Made by a program: the position numbers and the translations under genes
Notes under the pieces: generated by a model
What the model was told of the DNA's origin: nothing
The model's database searches: none
What the model saw: the letters and a program-made list of their open reading frames with translations, nothing else
Source: Cyclobacterium sp. SYSU L10401
GTDB lineage: Bacteria; Bacteroidota; Bacteroidia; Cytophagales; Cyclobacteriaceae
NCBI RefSeq assembly: GCF_010993705.1
Contig: NZ_WOFO01000005.1
Coordinates: 124,001-188,000, forward strand
Direction: 5' to 3'
Length of the DNA stretch: 64,000 nt
Shown: positions 1 through 8,846 of the stretch, in pieces
Numbering within the stretch: position 1 is the first letter of the stretch
How the letters are laid out: the number at the start of each line of letters is the position of its first letter

Positions 1-250
1 AAACCGAAATGGCAAGCAAAAGGCTTAGAAAAGTAAGGAGAATGGGATAAATCAAGGACAGGTAGACAAACCACTTTCGGCGCCGTATAAAATGCGAAAA
101 ATCCTCAAAGTGCTGTCGGTTGATGGAAAAAATATGCCAGCCATACCGGTAAGCCAGCATCCTTTCTTCTTCGGAACTCCCGTCAAAAAGCAGCAGGTAC
201 TCCCGGAGTTTGTACAGCCAGAGGGGCCTTTTTGGATCGAACTTTTTCAT
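1..250 (-). CDS. Hypothetical membrane protein, N-terminal part (cut by window edge)
   Basis: An open frame starts with ATG at 250 and runs off the left edge, giving about 83 residues. It begins with a charged stretch (MKKFDPKRPLWLYKLREYLL), continues with many aromatic and basic residues, and ends in a hydrophobic run (VYLSLIYPILLTFLSLLLAIS) that looks like a transmembrane segment. It starts 18 bases downstream of the integrase stop in the same orientation, so it is probably cargo of the same integrated element. I do not recognise the family. The frame has no stop over its whole visible length and sensible codon use. Confidence 0.5.
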   Translation of the reverse strand, partial: MKKFDPKRPLWLYKLREYLLLFDGSSEEERMLAYRYGWHIFSINRQHFEDFSHFIRRRKWFVYLSLIYPILLTFLSLLLAISV

Positions 251-268
251 GGTTCAAGGGTTGATTTC

Positions 269-1591
269 TTACACTGGAGCTCCCCAGGCTTTCTGCATCT
301 CGTTTCTTTTTCTTTCTTCCGTCACTTTCACATACCGTTGAAAGCTCTTGTAATCGGCATGGCCGGTAATCTTCATTACGGTCTCTGCAGGGATTCCTTT
401 TTCCAGGGATAAGGTGGCAAAGGTTTTCCTTCCGGTGTGTGCACTGATTATTTCGTGTTTTTTGTAGATGGTGGATTGTTTGGTGGCACCTTTGTACCGG
501 ATTATTTCTATGGGATCATCGATCCCAGCCAGTTTGCAGAGCTCCTTGACGTATTTGTTGAACTTCTGATTAGAAATCATGGGAATGGGGCTTGCCAGGT
601 TCCTGTATTTTTCCAGAATGGTTTTGGAATATTGGTTCAAAGGGACAATGGCAAGTTCCTTGGTTTTTCGGATGGTCAACCGGATTTCCATTTCTTTGAT
701 ATGTTCTCGTTTTAGTTGCTGCAGGTCTGAAAACCTGAAACCGGTCACACAGCTAAAACAGAAAATATCCCGCACCTGATCCAAACGCTTGTTGGAGCTC
801 AGGTTAAAATTAAAAAGCAGGTCCAATTCACCTTGGGTCAAGGCGATGACTTCCAGTTTGTCTTTCTTGATAGAAAAATCCTTGTATCCATCATTGACCT
901 TGATGCCCTGCCTCTTGGCATAGCCAAGGAAAGTTTTAAGGGTACTCAGTTGCTTGGCAATGGTAATGTTATTCAAGGTTTTTACCGTGCCGGTAGTCTC
1001 ATGTACCTCTTCCCAACCAATCAAATGGTTTTGAAAGGCCTGCATAAAGTTGTAGTCGATTTTATCGAACCGGATTTTACTCCTGGTTTTGGCCTCATAA
1101 TTTTTTAAGTGCTTTTTAAGGGATTTATACACCACCAAACTACCCTTGACCCGGGTGAGTTCGTGTTCCTGAATGTAGCGGTCTACAAAATCATAGACGA
1201 GATTGGAGGGGTCTTCTTTTTTGGTTAGTTGAAGTTTTGATTCCTTTATTTTTTCCACCAGCATCTCTACACTGTAGGCTATGCCCCTGGACCTATAACC
1301 TTCTTCCAACTTTCGAACTTTATTTTTCAAATCAATCAGGTCATCCTGGTACTGGATTAGGGTATGCTTGTTGGGTAGGTTGTCTCCATATTTTTTTTGG
1401 AGTTGGATTTTAAGCTTTGTGGTTAGGTTTAAAATTTGCTGACGCTCCCCGGACCAAAGTTCAGGTATCAAATTAATTCCTGTACCGACTTTTTTCCTTT
1501 GGCTCGCCAGGTGGATCAATAAGGTGAGCGGTTGTTCCCCTCTTTTGTTTTCCAAATCCCGTCTTAACTCATATCTCAATGATGCTTCCAT
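269..1591 (-). CDS. Tyrosine recombinase / phage-type integrase
   Basis: This 440-residue protein has the layout of Bacteroidota tyrosine recombinases: an N-terminal arm-binding region (about 1-110), a SAM-like core-binding domain (about 130-240) and a C-terminal catalytic domain. The catalytic residues are visible: Arg in the TGFRFSDL motif, the HTGR box, the His of GHADYKSF, and the nucleophile Tyr in QRYVKV near the end. It cuts and rejoins DNA at attachment sites to integrate or excise a mobile element. The gene reads away from a tRNA-Ser 3'-end fragment at 1766-1789, about 175 bases upstream of its start, as expected for an integrase sitting at the terminus of its own island. Length is normal and the frame is intact. 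Confidence 0.93.
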   Translation of the reverse strand: MEASLRYELRRDLENKRGEQPLTLLIHLASQRKKVGTGINLIPELWSGERQQILNLTTKLKIQLQKKYGDNLPNKHTLIQYQDDLIDLKNKVRKLEEGYRSRGIAYSVEMLVEKIKESKLQLTKKEDPSNLVYDFVDRYIQEHELTRVKGSLVVYKSLKKHLKNYEAKTRSKIRFDKIDYNFMQAFQNHLIGWEEVHETTGTVKTLNNITIAKQLSTLKTFLGYAKRQGIKVNDGYKDFSIKKDKLEVIALTQGELDLLFNFNLSSNKRLDQVRDIFCFSCVTGFRFSDLQQLKREHIKEMEIRLTIRKTKELAIVPLNQYSKTILEKYRNLASPIPMISNQKFNKYVKELCKLAGIDDPIEIIRYKGATKQSTIYKKHEIISAHTGRKTFATLSLEKGIPAETVMKITGHADYKSFQRYVKVTEERKRNEMQKAWGAPV

Positions 1592-1633
1592 CGGCTGATT
1601 TTAAATAATGATACCTAAATTTACGAATAAAAA

Positions 1634-1660
1634 AATTCAGGGGCGAATTCAGGGGCGAAA
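1634..1660. repeat. Short tandem repeat upstream of the integrase
   Basis: Two adjacent copies of AATTCAGGGGCGA lie between the integrase start and the tRNA fragment. Short direct repeats in this position can be arm-type binding sites for the recombinase. That role is inferred from position only. Confidence 0.45.
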
Positions 1661-1765
1661 AAGTTGATTAAATGTGTTCAAAACTTATCTTTAACCAAGA
1701 TATAATATGTTCATATATATGTATATATGGCACTTATGATATCTTTTGATAAAATAGTATGGATA

Positions 1766-1789
1766 GGTTCGAATCCCTCCTCCTCTGCA
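1766..1789 (+). other. Attachment site: tRNA-Ser 3'-end fragment
   Basis: The bases GGTTCGAATCCCTC contain a standard tRNA T-loop (TTCGAAT) and the 3' half of its stem. They are followed by CTCCTCT, G and CA, which fits the 3' acceptor strand and discriminator base of a tRNA-Ser. The sequence before it does not fold into the rest of a tRNA, so only the 3' end is present. A perfect terminator follows directly. A tRNA 3' fragment next to an integrase gene is the usual mark of an att site. The intact tRNA gene should lie at the other end of the element, beyond the left window edge. Confidence 0.75.
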
Positions 1790-1791
1790 CA

Positions 1792-1822
1792 AAAATAGCC
1801 AAGCTGATTGCTTGGCTATTTT
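1792..1822 (+). terminator. Rho-independent terminator behind the tRNA fragment
   Basis: A perfect 13-bp stem (AAAATAGCCAAGC with GCTTGGCTATTTT) closes the 5-base loop TGATT. Its A-rich and T-rich flanks would work in both directions. It directly follows the tRNA-Ser 3' fragment and is probably the original tRNA terminator. Confidence 0.85.
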
Positions 1823-2787
1823 CATTTCGAGTCGCCGGGAGCCACCCTGCAGCCTGGTAAATCGCTAAAATACTCCATTCGGGACGAATTTTTAACGCTC
1901 GGGCCCATGAATCGACACGATCCCGATCCACCCCAACCTAATCTGGTACTTGCCTGCCAGTAGGCAAGGTTTACGCTTCCGCTCGGGCTAGTCCCGCCTA
2001 CCCGGCCCAAAACGCTTACCTTGTCCTCCATCGTCTCGGATAAATTCACTGGATATACCGGAAGAAATGGACCCCCAGAATAATGCGTTAGCAGAAAGGT
2101 TAAACTGTCTCTAAATGCGTTAAACCCCTACTATTCTGGCAAAAGAGAATTCCACACACTCGTATATCACCATTCCAGCTTAAGGCATAGCAGTGATTCC
2201 CGGAAAAATATGCCCTGTAGTCGTTGTATGTAAATGGCATTTGGCGGAATATTGAATTACCCGGTGTGCCTCAAGGAATGCTGCCGGAAACTCACGAGAA
2301 GTTGAACGCTAACGACTGGGAAAGATTGACCATCCGTTCAGGTGTTGGCAAGCGATCGGAGTATGGGATTTGCTTTCAACGCGGTTTCTTAACGCAACGA
2401 ACAAACATCTGAAAAAAGGCACCCATTCCGTATAATCTATGCTTTTTTCCGTCTTAAATCATGCAAAATAAATATTATTGAGTACATTTAAAGAAGGTTG
2501 GGCAAAACCAGGAAAAAAGGACTCCACAAACGCCTCCCGCACCCGGGCTTGGTGCTTTTGGCAGGGTTCAATTATAATTCATACGCAAATAGTCTGCGAA
2601 ATCTAATGGTTTATCCACTCATTGCGGCAAATGATATTTTCAAAAAGTAGAAAATAAAAAACATTATTAAATAGGCGGCATCCGAAAAGCCAATTTTATA
2701 CCAGAGTAGAAAAATTAAATGTTAATCGAATCGTATTAAAACTAAACATGTAATCCTCTTGCATCATCCACTTAAACGAACACTTTT
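1823..2787. other. Gene-poor stretch with decayed sequence
   Basis: No convincing gene is visible. Short frames on both strands (for example 2224-2412 plus and 1822-2049 minus) have no recognisable motifs and no good start context. The part around 1948-1965 contains TGCCTGCCAGTAGGCA, a small palindromic repeat related to one at 20260-20275. The rest looks like degenerate DNA at the edge of an integration site, followed by AT-rich DNA that probably holds the promoter of the gene at 2788. Confidence 0.5.
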
Positions 2788-3720
2788 ATGCTTACCACAG
2801 AAAATTTCAAGGAAATGCTCGCCCAGGGTAGAACGTTAAAGCATGCTCCGGCAGACGAAGACGCACTCGGCCCTCTTAAACAATTAACGGGCGTTTGGAC
2901 AAACGTACCCCATCTACCCGGTCATGGTTGGAACATGATCGCGCTTCCGTTCATCAAGGAAGGGTCTTCGCTGAACTACAGGTTGCTGCTTAATCAATAC
3001 AATGAGAAAAACGCGTTTGGCCTGGTGGATAAGGGCGTTCCAAATAGAGGCGTAGACCTTAATGAACCGGAAAACACGGATCAGTTCGTAGCCACGCTGG
3101 ATTACGATCAGTCTATCACCCAAATCGCGGCTATGGACTTTCCGGAGAGTGGGGAAGCAGGCCCCCCAGACCTACCCATACATCACGAGCCCGGCTTATT
3201 TTTGCACATGACGAACCTGGCTACCACCGGTTTTGACATCGCAAGACTTGGTTCTATCCCCCATGGGAATTCAGTTTTGGCTTTAGGAAAGGCTCGAACG
3301 ATTGACGGTGCCCCGACCATTCCTCAGGAAAGTGGATTACCGTTAGGTTTCAAAAAGCTTGATAACCCCTACCTGGCTCCGTATAAGCATTTTCATGAAA
3401 ATCTTTTTAAGGGTGTTTTCGACCCCACCATTCCGAACGACCTGCTTACCAAAGCCAACGAGGGAGTCGCTATTGTAAAAACCACCGAGCTGACGTTTGA
3501 TTCCACTTTTGAGTCCGGTGGCATTTCCAGTATTCCTTTTATTAAAAAGCAGGCAAACGCCACCAAGATGAATGCTACGTTTTGGATACAGGAATTAGCG
3601 GACAAGGATTCGAACGGCGACCCGATTTTGAGGCTTCAATATACCCAGACGGTCATTCTCAACTTCTTTGGTATTGACTGGCCTCATGTCAGCGTCAACA
3701 CCTTACAAAAGGTAGTATAA
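2788..3720 (+). CDS. Nitrobindin-like / heme-binding beta-barrel family protein (putative)
   Basis: This 310-residue protein has no signal peptide or membrane segment. Near residues 30-50 it carries a LTGVWTN...GHGWNMIALPF stretch, which resembles the opening strands of nitrobindin/FABP-like heme-binding barrels (GxWxG type). A long middle section is rich in His and Pro (PIHHEPGLFLHMTN), and the C-terminus (LRLQYTQTVILNFFGIDWPHVSVNTL) looks like closing beta strands. The gene stops 35 bases before the FAD oxidase gene on the same strand, so the two are probably co-transcribed and functionally linked. The family call rests on pattern recognition only. The frame is intact with an ATG start. Confidence 0.5.
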   Translation: MLTTENFKEMLAQGRTLKHAPADEDALGPLKQLTGVWTNVPHLPGHGWNMIALPFIKEGSSLNYRLLLNQYNEKNAFGLVDKGVPNRGVDLNEPENTDQFVATLDYDQSITQIAAMDFPESGEAGPPDLPIHHEPGLFLHMTNLATTGFDIARLGSIPHGNSVLALGKARTIDGAPTIPQESGLPLGFKKLDNPYLAPYKHFHENLFKGVFDPTIPNDLLTKANEGVAIVKTTELTFDSTFESGGISSIPFIKKQANATKMNATFWIQELADKDSNGDPILRLQYTQTVILNFFGIDWPHVSVNTLQKVV

Positions 3721-3755
3721 TCAACCGTATTTTAATAAACCCAAATCTGAAAAAA

Positions 3756-5786
3756 ATGGCACACTTTAAAGTTAAGAATCTAAAACATCCCGAAGGTCAT
3801 CAGGTACCAAAAAAAGCCTCCGTGGTGATTGTAGGAGCCGGTATGGCAGGTCTGTATACGGCCTGGCGGTTAATCAATGAGAAAGGGTATTCCCCGGAAG
3901 AAATCGTAATTCTTGAAAAACTCAATCGTACCGGAGGAAGACTAGACTCGGACCTGATCCAATTTGAGGGGGCCACTGTCAAAGAGGAAGAAGGTGGCAT
4001 GCGCTTTACGTTTGACAGTATGGATAACCTGATGGCACTGTTTATGACCCTGCCAACTGCTGATGAGAGCGGTGAACCCAATCCGGGAGAGGAGCTTATC
4101 GCCAGGCAGATCGTTCCTTTTCCCATGCAAAGTGGCGGAAACAATAGATTATACTTTAGAGGGGTTCCTTTTAAACAAAAGGAAGCGAACAATACCTGGC
4201 CACAACTGTACAATCTTACCGAGCAGGAAATTGCCCTGAGCCCCTCAGAGATTATCAATAGCGTTTACAATCAGATATTGGCTGCCAATCCGGATTTTAC
4301 GGCCAAATACCCAACGGCGGAAGACCGCAAGGGGCCGGCCTATTGGCAAGACTTCCGCATCGGCTGCCAATGGGAGGGGGTGACTATGAAGGACTGGTCG
4401 TTATGGAATCTTTTTGCTGACATGGGCTACAGCAATGAAGCCATTAACATGGTGTATCAATCATCGGGATTCAATGGCACATTCCTTTCTCAAATGAACG
4501 GCGGAGTTGCCTACCAATTGCTGAAAGAATTTCCAGCCGATCCACAATTTCGTACCTTGAGTGAAGGCTTCAGCACATTGCCTAATGCCCTTGCAGCGCA
4601 AGTAGGCAAAAAGTCCATATTCCTGAACACCACCGTTACCAGTCTGAACCAATCCAGCGAGGAGGGCTATCAGCTTGATTACACGATCACCAATAAAAAA
4701 GGTGAGGAGGAAAAAAGGGGGCAAATACAGGGTGCAAAGGTGGTTCTAGCGCTACCCAGGCTGGCACTGGAGACGCTATTCATCCGATCCAATACGTTCA
4801 ATGTACTGGATAAAAGCAAATCGGATGAATTGTGGAACACGCTTCAAACAGCCACTAACCAGCCCCTACTCAAGATCAATTTGTATTACCCAAAAGCCTG
4901 GTGGTGTAACGAGACGCTGGTAGAAAAAGGAGCCGTCGAATTCGGACCTAATTTTGCCGATTTACCTGTTGGTTCCATTTATCCATTCTATGCGGTGGAT
5001 GATGCGTTAGCGGCTGCCCTGGAATATCAGCAATACATGCGCGAGCACAATCAACCGATTCCGGAAGATATTCAGAAAAAGATAGATGAAATCAATCGGC
5101 GTAAATCTCAGAAACCGGCAGCGTTGACCATTTACTGCGATTACATGAATATCAATTTCTGGTTGGCCTTGCAAAAAAATGGACCGCTTTTCACTTCGGA
5201 TATGCAGGAGAAAGAAAACGATAAAGAGAATCAGGTAGTCTTTGCCGCTTCCCAGAAGGTGGTAGAAAAGGCGACTGAGTTTTTCAAGAAAGTGTTCAAT
5301 GTGACCTACATTCCTCAGCCTGTCTTGACCAGTGCCCGTATTTGGGCCGGAAGTACCGTTATCGATAAAGAAGCCAGCGAAAGATTTGGATACGGTGTGC
5401 ACCAATGGGCTTTGCACGCAGAAGACGATAAAACGCAGGAACTACTCACGGAACCCTTACCGAATGTATATATCTGCAATGAAGCCTATTCAGATTACCA
5501 GGGTTGGGTAGAAGGTTCGCTGCGTTCGGCCAACCTCATGCTGAAAAAATGGGGATTGAATGCGTACAGCGAGGTATTCCAGGAGAAAACCGGGAAGACC
5601 CCCGAAGAAGCCGTCAGTAGTTTCTACAAAAAGAACAGCCTTGAGCAAATTAAAACGTATATCGATCCAGATTTTCAGGAGTTCAAAGAAATCGCTCCGT
5701 CAAAAGCACGCGAGAATGTTCGGCAAAGCCTCAAAGCAGATGGCGTTTCGCATGGCATTACATTGACGCATTACGACTTACCCTAA
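3756..5786 (+). CDS. FAD-dependent amine oxidase family protein
   Basis: A 676-residue flavoprotein. A dinucleotide-binding motif (VVIVGAGMAGLYTAWRL, about residues 24-40) is followed by the ILEKLNRTGGRL element typical of the flavin monoamine oxidase / L-amino-acid oxidase family. Near the C-terminus, NVYICNEAYSDYQGWVEGSLRSA is the second FAD-contact motif of that family. Such enzymes oxidise amines or amino acids to imines and then to 2-oxo acids with release of H2O2. The substrate cannot be read from sequence. The protein is longer than typical members because of a charged C-terminal extension of about 70 residues. It has no signal peptide. It sits between a putative heme-binding protein and a 2-oxoacid decarboxylase, which suggests a short degradative or signalling route. 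Confidence 0.85.
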   Translation: MAHFKVKNLKHPEGHQVPKKASVVIVGAGMAGLYTAWRLINEKGYSPEEIVILEKLNRTGGRLDSDLIQFEGATVKEEEGGMRFTFDSMDNLMALFMTLPTADESGEPNPGEELIARQIVPFPMQSGGNNRLYFRGVPFKQKEANNTWPQLYNLTEQEIALSPSEIINSVYNQILAANPDFTAKYPTAEDRKGPAYWQDFRIGCQWEGVTMKDWSLWNLFADMGYSNEAINMVYQSSGFNGTFLSQMNGGVAYQLLKEFPADPQFRTLSEGFSTLPNALAAQVGKKSIFLNTTVTSLNQSSEEGYQLDYTITNKKGEEEKRGQIQGAKVVLALPRLALETLFIRSNTFNVLDKSKSDELWNTLQTATNQPLLKINLYYPKAWWCNETLVEKGAVEFGPNFADLPVGSIYPFYAVDDALAAALEYQQYMREHNQPIPEDIQKKIDEINRRKSQKPAALTIYCDYMNINFWLALQKNGPLFTSDMQEKENDKENQVVFAASQKVVEKATEFFKKVFNVTYIPQPVLTSARIWAGSTVIDKEASERFGYGVHQWALHAEDDKTQELLTEPLPNVYICNEAYSDYQGWVEGSLRSANLMLKKWGLNAYSEVFQEKTGKTPEEAVSSFYKKNSLEQIKTYIDPDFQEFKEIAPSKARENVRQSLKADGVSHGITLTHYDLP

Positions 5787-5919
5787 GCAGGATGAAACGG
5801 TCTCAGCAACCGATCATTTCCTGATTCCCGGATCGCTCGAGGAGGCCGGCCGGGTGTCAGATCAGGGACAAGGGCTGGTTTCTGGGACAGTATCATTTTT
5901 ATCACCTTATAACAAAATC

Positions 5920-7710
5920 ATGGACATGAAAACCGAAATGACGGTGGCGGGTTACCTAAAATCCCGTATGGAGGAACTTGGAATAGCGTATATGTTTGGT
6001 GTGGCCGGAAATTATACCGCACCATTGCTCGACACCATTCTTTCCGATACGAATTCTCCAATTAAAATAATCAATAACTCCAATGAGATTACTGCAGGAT
6101 TTGCTGCCGATGGCTACGCTCGCGTCAAAGGAAAGCCAAGCGCCGTATATGTGACCTATAGTGTAGGCCCCTTCACCGGACTCAATACGATCGCAGGAAG
6201 CTTCGTAGAAAAAGTACCGATTTTGATGATCAATGGAGCGCCTACGAATAAGGAAGACAGTAATGAGAAAAATGTGGGGCTTTTGTACTCGCATACTACT
6301 GGCTACGAATTTATCGACATTCACATGTTTAGACCGATTACCGTGGCCGCAGAGCGCATCACCAACGCTGCCCAGGCACCCTATCAAATAGACTCGGTAC
6401 TAACGGCATTGCTTACGCATAGCCGACCCGTTTACCTGGAAGTGACGGAAGACGTGTGGCGCGCGCCGTGTAATGCACCTGAAGGGTCATTGAGCTCAGG
6501 AAAAGGACGTATCCTGACCGTAAGTGAAGCAAGCAAAGCCATAGATGCCGCCATAAAGTTGATCAGGAGCAGGCCAAAATCCATATTTTGGGCTGGAATT
6601 GAGTTGCAACGAATGGGCTTGCAAGAAGAATTCCTTGAACTTCTTGAAGTAACCAATGACCAACATGCCCAGCCTAATGAGCGGATTCACTTTGTTACCT
6701 CAGCACTAGGCAAGTCATGCATCTCTGAAGATAATCCGTTTTTTGACGGTTGTGTTACCTTAACAAAAGATCAAATCAATAAACTGGTCGGCGATGACGG
6801 CGTGATCATCGGCATCGGTGCCTGGACCATTGGCAAGGACACGGAAAACCAAAATATCAGAAGTGACAGAACCATTATGGCAGCACACGATGGGGTGTTT
6901 GTAGGTTCGGAATTTTTCCCATTGGTGGATTTAAAAACGTTTATCGTAGCGCTTACGGAGGCATTTAAAACCGCGCCTAATTTGAATTTGAAGGGCATTC
7001 ATCCAGCGCTAAAGCGGCTGGCTCTGGTTGAGACGAGTGATAAGGGCATGGGCTATACGCCGTTTTTCAAAGAACTGGAGAGCTACATCAAACAGGAAAA
7101 AGACACCGTTCTTGTAGTAGATGCCGGATTTCCCTTGATCGGAGCACAAGGTGTAACCATTCCCGAGAGAAACGGCTTTGTGGCCCAGGCTGCCTGGTTG
7201 GCGATCGGCTACTCCGTACCGGCGGCTACAGGAATAAAGTTTGCCGTACCTAACAAGCGCGTGATGGTAGCCGTGGGAGATGGTGCCTTTCACGAGACCT
7301 GCCAGGCGGTCGCAGAACACCATGCAAACGGTCAGAACACCGTCGTGTTCGTATTGGTGAATGGGATTTACGGGATCGAACAATACCTGGTGAACCCCAA
7401 CCCCTTTCGAAAGCCTCCGGTCGATTATTCCGATAACTTGTTGGATGCGAACTATTCGTACAACGAAATTCCACGGTGGAACTACAGCAAAATACCCGAT
7501 GCGATGGGTGGTATTGGCAGAAAAGCAGGTACGGTAGATGAGCTACGGACCATACTGGAGGAGATCAGGCAGACACCCCATGAGAATTTTGTCGTAGAGG
7601 TCAGCATTCCCTCCAAAGATACTCCGGAGGTCTTATGGCCACATCTGCCTGGTGCAATCGGAGAAGACGAAACAGAAAACCCCAATTGGCCACCAGAATC
7701 TAAGTTTTAG
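5920..7710 (+). CDS. ThDP-dependent 2-oxoacid decarboxylase (pyruvate/indolepyruvate decarboxylase family)
   Basis: The protein of about 596 residues shows the three-domain layout of this family. The N-terminal pyrimidine-binding domain has the conserved Glu in NSNEITAGFAADGYAR and a His pair in YSHTTG. A central domain follows. The C-terminal pyrophosphate-binding domain carries the GDG...N motif (VGDGAFHETCQAV...VLVNGIYGIE). These enzymes decarboxylate 2-oxo acids to aldehydes. Together with the oxidase upstream it could turn an amino acid into an aldehyde; an aromatic substrate such as indolepyruvate is only a guess. The reading frame is open back to GTG at 5854, but ATG at 5920 or 5926 matches the usual start of the family (TVAGYLKSRMEELG), so 5920 is chosen. 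Confidence 0.88.
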   Translation: MDMKTEMTVAGYLKSRMEELGIAYMFGVAGNYTAPLLDTILSDTNSPIKIINNSNEITAGFAADGYARVKGKPSAVYVTYSVGPFTGLNTIAGSFVEKVPILMINGAPTNKEDSNEKNVGLLYSHTTGYEFIDIHMFRPITVAAERITNAAQAPYQIDSVLTALLTHSRPVYLEVTEDVWRAPCNAPEGSLSSGKGRILTVSEASKAIDAAIKLIRSRPKSIFWAGIELQRMGLQEEFLELLEVTNDQHAQPNERIHFVTSALGKSCISEDNPFFDGCVTLTKDQINKLVGDDGVIIGIGAWTIGKDTENQNIRSDRTIMAAHDGVFVGSEFFPLVDLKTFIVALTEAFKTAPNLNLKGIHPALKRLALVETSDKGMGYTPFFKELESYIKQEKDTVLVVDAGFPLIGAQGVTIPERNGFVAQAAWLAIGYSVPAATGIKFAVPNKRVMVAVGDGAFHETCQAVAEHHANGQNTVVFVLVNGIYGIEQYLVNPNPFRKPPVDYSDNLLDANYSYNEIPRWNYSKIPDAMGGIGRKAGTVDELRTILEEIRQTPHENFVVEVSIPSKDTPEVLWPHLPGAIGEDETENPNWPPESKF

Positions 7711-7769
7711 TTGCTGATCTTCTACTTCTTGAAAGTCTTGGTCAAACGTTTAAAAGGATTTATGCACAT

Positions 7770-8190
7770 GGACTACCGATGAGGTTAGAATCCTGATCGG
7801 CGCAGTAATTATCAAACATATGCTCAATCTGGATGATCGGGAAACCGTCGCCCAGATTACTGAAAACATGTATCTTCAGTACTTTCATGGGGGGTACAGT
7901 TCCTATAACAAACAACCTCAAACTGGCGGCCAAGCCACTGGGAAGGCCCTCGGCAAGGGCAGTGGAAAACCACGTAGGACCCTGGGAAAGGAATCCGATA
8001 GCGGGCAAGTTTGGACTTACTAAAAACGGATACGGTATGAACCGGATCAGGGCAAGGCTCAAAAACACCAGCCAATCATGGATCGCCTCCATCATCCTAG
8101 TACTCAACCTGGTCAAATTGGCCGGGATGGCGCTCCCGTGCCTGAGTTTTTCAGCGTGGACGGAGCTGAAATACACCATCAAGAGCATAA
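7770..8190 (+). pseudogene. Decayed IS transposase (IS5/IS1182-like), internally deleted
   Basis: One frame (about 7778-7920) reads DEVRILIGAVIIKHMLNLDDRETVAQITENMYLQYF, in pieces the N-terminal DUF772-type domain of IS5/IS1182-like transposases. A different frame (about 8005-8140) reads AGKFGLTKNGYGMNRIRARL...SWIASIILVLNL, the conserved C-terminal end of the same group. The catalytic middle is missing and the two ends are out of frame, so this is a deletion remnant. The 142-residue minus-strand frame over the same bases is a shadow. Confidence 0.75.
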
Positions 8191-8219
8191 TAATCCAGAT
8201 TCTGGAAAACCTGAAAACA

Positions 8220-8255
8220 CATAACCAGCCCAGAGAGCTCTCTGGGCTGGTTATG
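8220..8255. terminator. Perfect 36-bp palindrome (probable bidirectional terminator)
   Basis: The arm CATAACCAGCCCAGAGAG is followed directly by its exact reverse complement, with no loop. It lies between the IS remnant and the 3' end of the tail-tube gene (minus strand, stop at 8327). On the plus strand it is followed by AAAACTTGTGTTTTTTGAG. A terminator for converging transcripts is most likely; an IS-related inverted repeat is the alternative. Confidence 0.6.
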
Positions 8256-8326
8256 AAAACTTGTGTTTTTTGAGTTTTTCAGCAGACCCTAATTATATTC
8301 CTATTTAGTCGAAGGATGGTGATCTT

Positions 8327-8779
8327 TTAACCATTACTTATGGCAAGCTCCTCAAATGAAATTTCAATCGCCTCCACCGCTATTTCGTCGGCATCTGATT
8401 TAAAATCAGAAGTAGAAATTTTGATAGGAAAGGCATTGTTAAGGATCCATGTCATCGTTGGTCTACCTTCACCATCACGAAGTTTGATGGTAACGGTTTG
8501 CTGTTTGATGGTATTCATCTTGATTTTTTTGAACCAATCCCAAAATAGGTGGTCACTCATAATAATGCCCTTCTTTAAAGTCACACGGGCATACGTATTC
8601 ATTTCTGGCATTTTGATAGTAGAAAATACTGGATTATTGCCATGTCTGTATTCCAATCGTTGTGGTTCTGTATCCAAACCGCTTACCTCCTGAAAGGGTA
8701 CGGCTGCTCCGGTTCCAAAGTCTACTTCGAAGAAAAACCTGGGTAAAGGCCATATGTTGTTTTCTGCTTCTTCCGCCAT
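8327..8779 (-). CDS. Phage tail-tube protein (T4 gp19-like, contractile-injection type)
   Basis: This 150-residue protein matches the gp19/Pvc1-like tail-tube family in length and pattern. It opens with PLPRFFFEVDFGTG and AVPFQEVSGLDTEPQRLEYRHG, has a central MPEMNTYARVTLKKGI segment, and ends with WILNNAFPIKI and EIAVEAIEISFEELAI. Such proteins stack as hexameric rings to form the inner tube of phage tails and extracellular contractile injection systems. No sheath, baseplate, spike or ATPase gene is near it, so it is an orphan here. It may serve an injection machine encoded elsewhere or be a domesticated remnant. The frame is intact with an ATG start. Confidence 0.82.
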   Translation of the reverse strand: MAEEAENNIWPLPRFFFEVDFGTGAAVPFQEVSGLDTEPQRLEYRHGNNPVFSTIKMPEMNTYARVTLKKGIIMSDHLFWDWFKKIKMNTIKQQTVTIKLRDGEGRPTMTWILNNAFPIKISTSDFKSDADEIAVEAIEISFEELAISNG

Positions 8780-8846
8780 GGTTTTTTAAAATTACGGCAT
8801 TTTTTTAATTGATTGATAACATAAAGGGTGGGGGCGTAAAAAACAG

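Noticed and set aside
2224-2412. A 62-residue plus frame in the gene-poor stretch
   Set aside because: No motif, no good start context, and neighbouring DNA looks decayed.
7760-8188. A 142-residue open frame on the minus strand with hydrophobic parts
   Set aside because: It lies opposite the clearly recognisable transposase remnant and has no family pattern of its own.
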